From the NCBI RefSeq assembly GCF_014897985.1, contig NZ_JABUZA010000010.1, forward strand, positions 1 through 64,000: 64,000 nucleotides of DNA. The letters are read 5' to 3'. Each line of letters opens with the position of its first letter. The stretch's first letter is position 1. The notes below the pieces were generated by a model. The model saw only the letters and a program-made list of their open reading frames with translations. It did not search any database and was not told the origin of the DNA. This DNA comes from Halomonas colorata (GTDB lineage Bacteria; Pseudomonadota; Gammaproteobacteria; Pseudomonadales; Halomonadaceae). Positions 1 to 6,406 of the stretch are shown one piece after another. The translations under genes and the position numbers were made by a program.

Positions 1-84
1 TGATACTTGCTTCTGCATTCTGAAAGCCCCGATAGTTACCAGTGTGCATTATGTTGCACTGACCGATTGAATCTACCTCAGGAT

Positions 85-1563
85 TTATAAAGAAGTCAGA
101 TTTAGCCATGCGTGGCTGAGCCAGCGGCCTGCACGTAGTAGCTCATCCTCCGTCGCGCCCGCATAGCCCAGCACAAGGCCCGCACGTTGAGGTTGCTTCA
201 GATAATACCGGGATAGCGGGGAGAGCGTAATGCGTGCCTGTTGGGCCAGTTCAACCAGGCGCGCTTCCTGATTTAAATTCTCCAACTCGGCGATCAGGTG
301 CATGCCCGCATGGCCTGAGGAGAGCTTTAACCCGGCGTCAGTAGCAGGGGCCAGTGCACGGCGCAGGCAGGCCTGGCGCTGACGATAGCTCATGCGCATT
401 CGGGCGATATGGCGTGAAAAGTCACCTTTGGCAATGAACTCAGCAAGCGCCGACTGAATGGGATAGTTGCCTTCGCGGTGCAGGCGGGCGTGAGCCAACC
501 GAAACGTATCGGCCAACGCCTCGGGCAGCACGATATAACCTAGTCTAAGGCCTGGGTAGAGCACCTTGCTGAATGTGCCGATATAGATGACGGATGCCTG
601 TTCCGACAAGCCCTGAAGCGACGGCGTGGGCGGCGTGTCGTAGCGAAACTCGCTGTCGTAGTCATCCTCAATGACCCAGGCGCCGTGCCTGGCGGCGTGT
701 TCGAGTAATGCCAAGCGCCGAGGAACCGGCATGGTAACGCCGCTCGGGTATTGGTGGGAGGGCGTGACGTAAATCAACCGCGGCGAAGGCGTATTAGCCG
801 GACAGCACAACGGGTTCAGCCCGTCTTCATCGACTGGCACAGGGACAATGTTCAGTCCCGCTGCCAAAAAACAGGTTTGCGCGCCGCCGTAGCCGGGTTC
901 TTCCATCCATACTGTGTCGCCGCTATCGGTCAGCAGCTGGGCCACCAGTTCGAATGCTTGCTGCGCGCCTTGCGTGATCACAATCTGCTTCGGGCGGCAG
1001 CGCACTGCGCGGGAAAGCGTCAGGTAATCACCCAATGCCTCTTTAAGCGCGGGCAAGCCGCCATGCGTTTGATAGGAAAGCCATGCTGTATCGGCCTGGC
1101 GATAGTGGCGCCTTAACAGGCGTTGCCACTGCGCGTGGGGGAACAGGTCCAGCCCCGGCACGCCGGGCGCAAACGCTTGATAGTGCTGGCTTAGCGTACC
1201 GCAACGATCAATCAGCGCCTGCCCACGTGTTGAGTAGCTAAACGCCGCGTCCAAAAGCGGCTTGGGATGAGCCGGTAGCGTAGGTAGGTTGGCCACATAC
1301 ATGCCTGCGCCCCGCCGAGAAACCACCAGCCCCTCGGCTAGGAGGCGGTCCATTGCTGCTAATACGGTATTACGGCTGATACCCAAGCCGTGAGCCAGAT
1401 GCCGTGAAGAGGGCAAATGACTCCCGGCGGCCAGTTCGCCGTGTTGAATCCAACGGCGCAGCGCGCTGTAAAGCTGATGTACCAGCGTGGTTGTTCCTTG
1501 GGTGCCAATCTGTAGCGCCAAGGCATCAATAAGCCATTCACTCGACGGCGTTCGCTGCTTCAC
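85..1563 (-). CDS. MocR/PdxR-type GntR regulator with aminotransferase-like domain
   Basis: A 492-residue protein with the two-part MocR layout. A winged-helix GntR domain lies at about residues 25-95 (seen as LPSSRHLAHGLGISRNTVL). A long fold-type I aminotransferase-like domain follows, with the PLP-lysine signature GTFSKVLYPGLRLGY near residue 330. Members of this family bind PLP and act as transcription factors rather than enzymes. The gene is divergent from a GNAT acetyltransferase/rhodanese pair, and two ACTGGTTC direct repeats lie in the gap, so control of that pair and of itself is the likely role. PdxR (PLP synthesis) and TauR/GabR are relatives. No pdx, tau or gab gene is nearby, so the effector is not assigned. 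Confidence 0.9.
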   Translation of the reverse strand: MKQRTPSSEWLIDALALQIGTQGTTTLVHQLYSALRRWIQHGELAAGSHLPSSRHLAHGLGISRNTVLAAMDRLLAEGLVVSRRGAGMYVANLPTLPAHPKPLLDAAFSYSTRGQALIDRCGTLSQHYQAFAPGVPGLDLFPHAQWQRLLRRHYRQADTAWLSYQTHGGLPALKEALGDYLTLSRAVRCRPKQIVITQGAQQAFELVAQLLTDSGDTVWMEEPGYGGAQTCFLAAGLNIVPVPVDEDGLNPLCCPANTPSPRLIYVTPSHQYPSGVTMPVPRRLALLEHAARHGAWVIEDDYDSEFRYDTPPTPSLQGLSEQASVIYIGTFSKVLYPGLRLGYIVLPEALADTFRLAHARLHREGNYPIQSALAEFIAKGDFSRHIARMRMSYRQRQACLRRALAPATDAGLKLSSGHAGMHLIAELENLNQEARLVELAQQARITLSPLSRYYLKQPQRAGLVLGYAGATEDELLRAGRWLSHAWLNLTSL

Positions 1564-1593
1564 TGGTTCCCTCGCTATTTAATAAACTGGTTC
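1562..1593. promoter_or_regulatory. Direct-repeat operator candidate for the MocR regulator
   Basis: Two exact copies of ACTGGTTC at 1562-1569 and 1586-1593 lie in the same orientation, 24 bp apart, in the 93-bp gap between the divergent regulator and acetyltransferase genes. MocR regulators such as TauR, GabR and PdxR are known to bind direct repeats with similar spacing. The first copy overlaps the start codon of the regulator gene, which would suit autoregulation. The assignment rests on spacing and position only. Confidence 0.5.
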
Positions 1594-1656
1594 TTCACCA
1601 AGAGCCACTATAACGAGAGACTTGCCTATTCCCACCTCTTTTTAAGGACCGCCACT

Positions 1657-2118
1657 GTGAATAATGTTCGGGCTGCCGTACTTGATGACTTGGACGCGCT
1701 TAGCGTGCTGCTGGATGACTATCGCCAGTTTTATCAGCAACAAAGCGACCTAAAGGGCGCTCGCTACTTTTTAAACCAGCGCTTTGGGTTGGGCGACTCG
1801 TTCATTCTGGTCAGTGAAGACGCATCGGGGAAAATCAGCGGCTTCGTGCAGCTTTTTCCCGGCTTATCGACGGTAGGCATGAATGCACGGTGGACGTTGA
1901 ACGATCTTTACGTGCTGCCTGAGTACCGCAGCCAAGGCGTAGGCCGGGCGTTAATGGGCGCCGCCGCCGATTTGGCCCAGGACCACGGCGTCGCAAGACT
2001 GGTATTGATGACCCAGGTAGAGAATGAGCGCGCACAACGCCTTTATGAGTCACTTGGCTGGCAGCGTAATACCGCGTTTTATAGCTACCTGCTGGATGTA
2101 AGCCAGGAGCGCGTATGA
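1657..2118 (+). CDS. GNAT family N-acetyltransferase
   Basis: A 153-residue single-domain acetyltransferase. The acetyl-CoA-binding motif A is clear at about residues 88-105 (LPEYRSQGVGRALMGAAADL, the R/Q-x-x-G-x-G/A loop). The C-terminal ERAQRLYESLGWQRNTAFY block is the usual motif B region. The start is GTG at 1657, preceded by AAGGA about 8 nt upstream. The gene overlaps the next one by 4 bp (ATGA), so the pair is translationally coupled. The substrate cannot be read from the sequence. Its position beside a MocR regulator suggests control by that protein. Confidence 0.88.
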   Translation: MNNVRAAVLDDLDALSVLLDDYRQFYQQQSDLKGARYFLNQRFGLGDSFILVSEDASGKISGFVQLFPGLSTVGMNARWTLNDLYVLPEYRSQGVGRALMGAAADLAQDHGVARLVLMTQVENERAQRLYESLGWQRNTAFYSYLLDVSQERV

Positions 2119-2570
2119 CCGAACAACCGGTGTCTTCTGTATTAGCGTTTCCATCCGCTACGCCAGCCGATATGGCCCAAATAATGTACGCAAAACTTTG
2201 CCACTATACCGATGCCTGGGATGTGGCCGAAGACCTGGCCAACGGCATCGACGCCATTGTCGTGATCGATACGCGCAGCCTTGAACACTACCGCGCCGGG
2301 CATATTCCAGGAGCGATAAGCGTGCCGCATCGAGAAATGACACCCGAGCGATTGGCGGAGCTTGATGCGTCGCGTGTTTATGTAACGTACTGCGATGGAA
2401 TCGGCTGTAACGGGTCCACCAAAGGCGCGTGGAAGCTTGCCAACGCAGGGCTGAAAGTGAAGGAGCTACTGGGCGGGCTGGATTTTTGGCGTCGTGATGG
2501 GCATCCAGTCCAAACCGGTGACTTGCCAGGCAACCTGGCAAAAACGAGTGTTAATACCTGCGGCTGCTAA
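2115..2570 (+). CDS. Rhodanese-like domain protein
   Basis: A 151-residue protein with one rhodanese domain. The DTRSLEHYRAGHIPGAISVP segment is the family signature (D-x-R, H-I-x-G-A). The active-site loop is seen as YCDGIGCNGSTKGAW, with the catalytic Cys in the CDGIGC position. Such proteins carry a persulfide on this Cys and move sulfur, or bind other thiol-reactive groups. It overlaps the GNAT gene by 4 bp and forms a two-gene operon with it. There is no signal peptide, so it is cytoplasmic. Confidence 0.87.
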   Translation: MTEQPVSSVLAFPSATPADMAQIMYAKLCHYTDAWDVAEDLANGIDAIVVIDTRSLEHYRAGHIPGAISVPHREMTPERLAELDASRVYVTYCDGIGCNGSTKGAWKLANAGLKVKELLGGLDFWRRDGHPVQTGDLPGNLAKTSVNTCGC

Positions 2571-2585
2571 TCGATAGATATGATT

Positions 2586-2613
2586 TCCTGGCCCAGCATT
2601 CACCGGGCCAGGA
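2586..2613. terminator. Hairpin between convergent genes
   Basis: A perfect 9-bp inverted repeat, TCCTGGCCC / GGGCCAGGA, with a 10-nt loop, lies between the rhodanese and ribH stop codons. There is no long T-run on either side, so it is a modest or bidirectional terminator candidate. Confidence 0.5.
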
Positions 2614-2619
2614 TAGTGC

Positions 2620-3117
2620 TTACGCGTCGCTAAGCTTGCGGGCGCGGTGCAGGTTTTCCATGGTGTTCAGGCACGCCTGGGCGGCTTCTTTGCCTTTGGC
2701 CAGGAAGTGCTGGAAGTAGAAGTCGTGATGAGTGCTGTGCTCATGGAAATGGTGCGGCGTGAGCACCACCGAAATCACCGGCACTTGGGTGTCGAGTTGA
2801 ACGCGCATCATGCCATCGATGACTGCGTGAGCGACGAAGTCGTGGCGGTAGATGCCGCCATCCACCACAAAGCCTGCGCCGACAATCGCGCCATAGCGGC
2901 CGCTTTCAGCCAATACTTTGGCCTGTAGCGGAATTTCATACGCGCCTGAAACGGTAAACGTATCCACTTGGTCTGCAGATAAGCCGTTACGCTCCACTTC
3001 CTCAATAAATGCCTGATAGGCCTGGCCGACGATGTCGTTGTGCCAATGGCCCTGAATAAACGCAATGCGCTGGGATGTAGTATGTGAGGAGAGTGCTAAA
3101 GGAAAGGTCTGATTCAT
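2620..3117 (-). CDS. ribH: 6,7-dimethyl-8-ribityllumazine synthase (type II, RibH2-like)
   Basis: Penultimate enzyme of riboflavin synthesis. It condenses 5-amino-6-ribitylaminouracil with 3,4-dihydroxy-2-butanone 4-phosphate. The GAYEIPLQAKVLAESGRY segment and the GAGFVVDGGIYRHDFVAHAV substrate-site region are recognisable. The sequence (VDGGIYRHDF, an N-terminal FIQGHWHNDIV, 165 residues) resembles the decameric type II enzymes of Brucella and Mesorhizobium more than the common icosahedral RibH. A tandem ATG exists. The second (3117) is chosen because the AAGAGA Shine-Dalgarno element touches the first (3123). The gene stands alone, without ribB, ribD or ribE, directly behind an FMN riboswitch. 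Confidence 0.88.
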   Translation of the reverse strand: MNQTFPLALSSHTTSQRIAFIQGHWHNDIVGQAYQAFIEEVERNGLSADQVDTFTVSGAYEIPLQAKVLAESGRYGAIVGAGFVVDGGIYRHDFVAHAVIDGMMRVQLDTQVPVISVVLTPHHFHEHSTHHDFYFQHFLAKGKEAAQACLNTMENLHRARKLSDA

Positions 3118-3220
3118 GGTCATTCTCTTGGATAAGTGGTACCAGAATCAGGGCATTCGGCATCCGCCAATAGGCAAAACGCACGCCTTCCGAATGGAAT
3201 AACGTCGTTGAGTTGATGCC

Positions 3221-3378
3221 GTTCTCTTTCATCCGGACTATCACCGTCGGCTTCGGTTTCTCACCGAATCTGCTGACCTCTCACTGGCAAGCCAGTAAGA
3301 GCGCTCGCGGGCTTAGGCCGCTTTCATTAGGAAAGGTACCATCACCGCCGGTGGGGACTTTCACCCCGCCCTGAGAAC
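3221..3378 (-). promoter_or_regulatory. FMN riboswitch (RFN element)
   Basis: On the minus strand the element opens with AGGGCGGGGTGAAAGTCCCC, continues ACCGGCGGTGATGG, and carries AGCCCGCGAGCGCTC, then GATTCGGTGAGAAACCGAAG. It closes with GCCGACGGTGATAGTCCGGA and TGAAAGAGAAC. GTTCTC at the 5' end pairs with GAGAAC at the 3' end (P1). These are the conserved blocks of the FMN aptamer. It sits about 100 nt upstream of ribH on the same strand, so FMN most likely represses ribH by a transcriptional or translational switch. The expression-platform details were not resolved. Confidence 0.95.
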
Positions 3379-3461
3379 ATTGCTGCATAGCAGCCTACCT
3401 ATCTTACGCCGATTGTGAATGCGCAGCTAGAGGCCAGGTTAAACCTTGTCGAGCACGTTGT

Positions 3462-3947
3462 TTAATCGACCTGCTCGTGGGGTTCTGAAAGCGTACACAC
3501 ATCGACCCAATCGGCATCTACCAGCTCGGCAAGCCGTTTGGGGCACAGGCGCACGGCGCTATTAGAGGAACCTGCGGCGGGCAGTACTTCGTCATACGCC
3601 AAAAGCGACTCATCACAATAAACGGGCACGCTGGTCGCCAGACCAAACGGGCATACGCCGCCTACCGGATGGCTGGTGAGTTCCATTACCGTATCGGCAT
3701 CCAACATTTTGGCTTTGCCATCGAAAACATTGCGAATTTTGCCGTTATCGATACGGGTGTTACCGGCGGCCACGATCAAAAAGGGGTTCTCGCCCACTTT
3801 GAAAGCAAGCGTCTTGGCGATTTGTCCGGGCTCAACCCCATGGGCTTTCGCTGCCAGGGACACGGTCGCCGTGCTCTCCTCCAGCTCGATAATTTCGATA
3901 TCAGGGGCATGTTCTGCTAAAAAACTGCGAGCGGTTAATAGGCTCAT
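3462..3947 (-). CDS. YbaK/EbsC-type aminoacyl-tRNA deacylase
   Basis: A 161-residue protein of the YbaK/ProX editing family, which hydrolyses mischarged aminoacyl-tRNAs such as Cys-tRNAPro or Ala-tRNAPro. Seen features are the GQIAKTLAFKVGENPFLIV strand with the conserved Lys, GKAKMLDADTV, and the glycine-rich HPVGGVCPFGL loop that lines the active site. The length fits the free-standing editing proteins. AAGGAG lies just upstream of the ATG. It is monocistronic. Which tRNA it edits cannot be read here. Confidence 0.86.
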   Translation of the reverse strand: MSLLTARSFLAEHAPDIEIIELEESTATVSLAAKAHGVEPGQIAKTLAFKVGENPFLIVAAGNTRIDNGKIRNVFDGKAKMLDADTVMELTSHPVGGVCPFGLATSVPVYCDESLLAYDEVLPAAGSSNSAVRLCPKRLAELVDADWVDVCTLSEPHEQVD

Positions 3948-4128
3948 TATCGGCTCCTTAGACGGTGTAGTTGTAGGTTAACGTGCTTTGTCCAAGTCAG
4001 CCAATCCAGGTGCCCGCGTTAGCGGGCATTGCGCTTCTATTGCCTCAAGCGTAGTGATTGTGTCTTTTCAGCTTCCGCTTTAGTGTTAGTGACGTGTCTC
4101 CCTGATAACAACAATGAGGCGTCCCATG

Positions 4129-4755
4129 ATGACTGGAGCAAATAAAGAGATGAGTGAGCCCGATAAACAACAGAACGAAAGCCGTCGGGTAAGTCATCCG
4201 GTCAGCCGCTTTCACATTCCTGCCCTGAATGAGCTGCCCGCCGATATTCGTGAACGCATTGAAGGCGTACAGGAGAAAGCCGGGTTTATTCCCAACGTCT
4301 TTCTTACTCTGGCGCACCGCCCTGATGAGTTTCGGGCTTTTTTTGCGTATCACGATGCGTTGATGGAAAAAACGGGCAACTTGACGCTCGCTGAGCGGGA
4401 AATGATTGTCGTTGCGACCAGCGCTGCCAATCAGTGCCAGTACTGTGTGATTGCGCATGGCGCTATTTTACGTATTCGCGCTAAAAATCCGCTGGTGGCG
4501 GATCAGGTGGCGCTTAATTACCGCAAAGCGGATATTTCAGCCCGACAAAAGGCCATGCTGGATTTTGCTCTGAAAGTAACTGATCAAGCCTACGCCGTAG
4601 GCGAAGACGACTTTACTGCCTTGGCGGAGCATGGCTTCGATGAAGAGGATCTGTGGGATATTGCCGCGATTACAGCTTTCTTCGGTATGTCTAACCGGAT
4701 GGCCAATGTCACCAATATGCGCGCAAACGATGAATTCTATACCCTGGGACGTTAA
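4129..4755 (+). CDS. Carboxymuconolactone decarboxylase-like peroxidase-related protein
   Basis: About 208 residues with an AhpD/CMD fold. The redox motif CQYCVIAHGA (C-x-x-C followed by the conserved His three residues on) is near residue 105. It lies in the sequence context ERIEGVQEKAGFIPNVF and NLTLAEREMIVVATSAAN that marks the 'uncharacterised peroxidase-related' subfamily. This CxxC/His centre supports thiol peroxidase or disulfide reductase chemistry in AhpD, and the present substrate is unknown. Three ATGs are possible (4114, 4129, 4150). GAGG sits 6 nt before 4129 and GGAG sits 11 nt before 4150. The gene is monocistronic. Confidence 0.82.
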   Translation: MTGANKEMSEPDKQQNESRRVSHPVSRFHIPALNELPADIRERIEGVQEKAGFIPNVFLTLAHRPDEFRAFFAYHDALMEKTGNLTLAEREMIVVATSAANQCQYCVIAHGAILRIRAKNPLVADQVALNYRKADISARQKAMLDFALKVTDQAYAVGEDDFTALAEHGFDEEDLWDIAAITAFFGMSNRMANVTNMRANDEFYTLGR

Positions 4756-4764
4756 TGCTTAATG

Positions 4765-4797
4765 AAAAAGCCCCTGGCCGCATAGCGGTGCAGGGGC
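4765..4797 (-). terminator. Rho-independent terminator of the siderophore-binding protein gene
   Basis: Read on the minus strand, GCCCCTG and CAGGGGC form a stem around a 14-nt loop that itself holds a small CCG/CGG pairing, and TTTTT follows directly. It lies 24 bp past the stop codon of the minus-strand gene at 4821 and also faces the plus-strand CMD-like gene. Confidence 0.8.
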
Positions 4798-4820
4798 ATA
4801 CGTTCACAGCGTAATAGGAC

Positions 4821-5669
4821 TTATAGCGCGTCGACGACCTCGTCGATCTGAAGTTTCAGGCTTTGCAGACCACCACCCGACAGGTACCAAAGTGCGGGCG
4901 TTAGCACTACCAGGCGAGTCTCTGACGCGCCTGCATCCGATAACGCCTGCTCTAGCGCTTGTGTATCGGCAGCATCGTTACCGATGGCTGCGCTACGATC
5001 CACTACGAGCAGTACATCGGGATTGATTTCACCAATGGCTTCCATGGTGAGTGGTGTAAATGTGCGGTTGCCGCGCTGTACGCTGGTGACGCTGTCCGGC
5101 ATTTCCAGTTTTTTGATACCCAGCACATCGTGCACGACCGGATGCGTATTTAGGCCCAGATTGCCATCGTTATGGGTCACAACCAGTACGCGTAATGCTT
5201 CATCCAACGCCTCGCGCTGACGTTCAATATCGGCATGCAGCGCTTCAAGAGCTTCTTCGGCGCGCTCTTCAGCCTCTACTTTGCTGGCGATCTGACGTAC
5301 GTTGTCATCAAAGGCAGCCAGGTAATCGTCACCTTGTAAGCTGGTATTCATCAGCGGTGCAATCTCTTCAAATTCAGCTTCCCAGTCACCCTGGCGGCCA
5401 GTGTAAAGGATAAGGGTTGGCTCGCTTTGCGCGACAGCTTCAAGATTAGGGTCGCGCAGGCCGCCAAGGTCGGTATAAGCATCAGCGTTATATTTTGAAA
5501 GGTAATCAGGCAGTACTTGCTTGGGAATACCGACTACCTGCTCGCTAGCGCCGAGTGCATCAAGCGTATCCAAGCTGCCTAAATCGAAGGTGGCGATACG
5601 CTCCTGAGCATGAGCAATGGAGCTAACAGCGGTGAAAATCAGCGATGCAGCAAGAACCTGAGACTTCAT
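4821..5669 (-). CDS. Siderophore/iron ABC transporter substrate-binding protein (FatB/CeuE type)
   Basis: A 282-residue periplasmic binding protein. The signal peptide is MKSQVLAASLIFTAVSSIAHA, then the mature start QERIATFDLGSLDTLDALGA typical of the FatB/CeuE/YclQ cluster of class III (BtuF/FhuD-like) binding proteins. The LGGLRDPNLEAVAQSEPTLI block and a long central helix (EAEERAEEALEALHADIERQ) match the fold. No permease or ATPase gene is adjacent, so it must share a transporter encoded elsewhere or be a scavenging orphan. A Fur-like 7-1-7 palindrome lies 31 bp upstream of the ATG, which fits iron repression. Confidence 0.88.
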   Translation of the reverse strand: MKSQVLAASLIFTAVSSIAHAQERIATFDLGSLDTLDALGASEQVVGIPKQVLPDYLSKYNADAYTDLGGLRDPNLEAVAQSEPTLILYTGRQGDWEAEFEEIAPLMNTSLQGDDYLAAFDDNVRQIASKVEAEERAEEALEALHADIERQREALDEALRVLVVTHNDGNLGLNTHPVVHDVLGIKKLEMPDSVTSVQRGNRTFTPLTMEAIGEINPDVLLVVDRSAAIGNDAADTQALEQALSDAGASETRLVVLTPALWYLSGGGLQSLKLQIDEVVDAL

Positions 5670-5699
5670 GGATATTCCTTTTATGAGAAGATGTTTTAT

Positions 5700-5716
5700 A
5701 TGAGATATGTTCTCAT
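5700..5716 (-). promoter_or_regulatory. Fur-like operator
   Basis: A perfect inverted repeat, ATGAGA-TATGT-TCTCAT. The inner 15 bp agree with the 7-1-7 Fur pattern TGAGAATnATTCTCA at 11 of 14 defined positions. A further ATGAGA half-site lies at 5683-5688, exactly 17 bp away, closer to the start codon. A related palindrome, TGAGA-TGAC-TCTCA, is at 5919-5932. The location in front of an iron-siderophore binding protein supports Fur, though another repressor is not excluded. Confidence 0.65.
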
Positions 5717-6406
5717 AGTCTCAAGGAAGCCCTGCTTTGTCTTTATCTACATGAGGAACAGCGCGTTGCGAAATTTGATACGCCGCTGAAGTGAAAAATA
5801 AAATGAATATAAAAAAATTAAAATAAAAAGCTTAATTTTAATCAATGAGGCCTGTGTCACTCCAGGGTAAAGGAGATTGCCTTGCTTGCCGGTGTGTTAG
5901 GTAGATGCGCTATTTTTATGAGATGACTCTCAATAAGCTAATGCCGGTGGGGTTAACGAAGTCATATGGCCTTTTAGCGAGGGCTTGCTTATAGGTAGTC
6001 TTTTTTTGTTATTTAATAATTAAGAGTTATTGCGTTATCGTTTTTAAAACTCATATCGAGACATTTAAAATGCTACTTATTGGTTGTTTTTAGTTATATC
6101 TAAGTTTTAAATTTTGCGTTGACGTAATGTGATTCAGAGTGTTTATTGGAAGGAGCAATGCTTCTCAATAGTTATATTAGATGATTTTTATTTAAATAAA
6201 TGATATCTATTGGAAAAAAACGATACTCAGATGAATCAAGCCACTTTATTATTGTCAGTCGTGATGAGCTGTATGGTTTTTATTTTTCCTATGAATAATT
6301 TAATTAACCAGTTAACAGGATAAGAACTGGTGTCGTTAGTTTATGGCTGGCTGTGGCCATATATTAATTATACCTTCTTTTTAATGTTGACTAAGGTCGA
6401 TGCACT
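5717..6406. other. 690-bp AT-rich intergenic region
   Basis: This divergent gap between the siderophore-binding protein and the GGDEF-EAL gene is clearly richer in A+T than its surroundings, with many T and A runs after 5990. I find no tRNA, no convincing gene and no clear riboswitch. A 30-codon frame at 6231-6323 (ATG...TAA) would encode a hydrophobic peptide starting MNQATLLLSVVMSCMVFIF, but it lacks a good ribosome binding site. The region may hold promoters for both neighbours or a small RNA; nothing firm can be stated. Confidence 0.4.

Noticed and set aside
751-1116. 121-codon open frame on the plus strand
   Set aside because: It lies wholly inside the MocR regulator gene on the other strand, has no ribosome site and resembles no family; many similar shadow frames were dropped for the same reason.
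5866-5886. MerR-type promoter suggested by CTCC-n-GGAG
   Set aside because: Only a 4-bp pairing, no matching -35/-10 with 19-bp spacing, and no MerR gene nearby.
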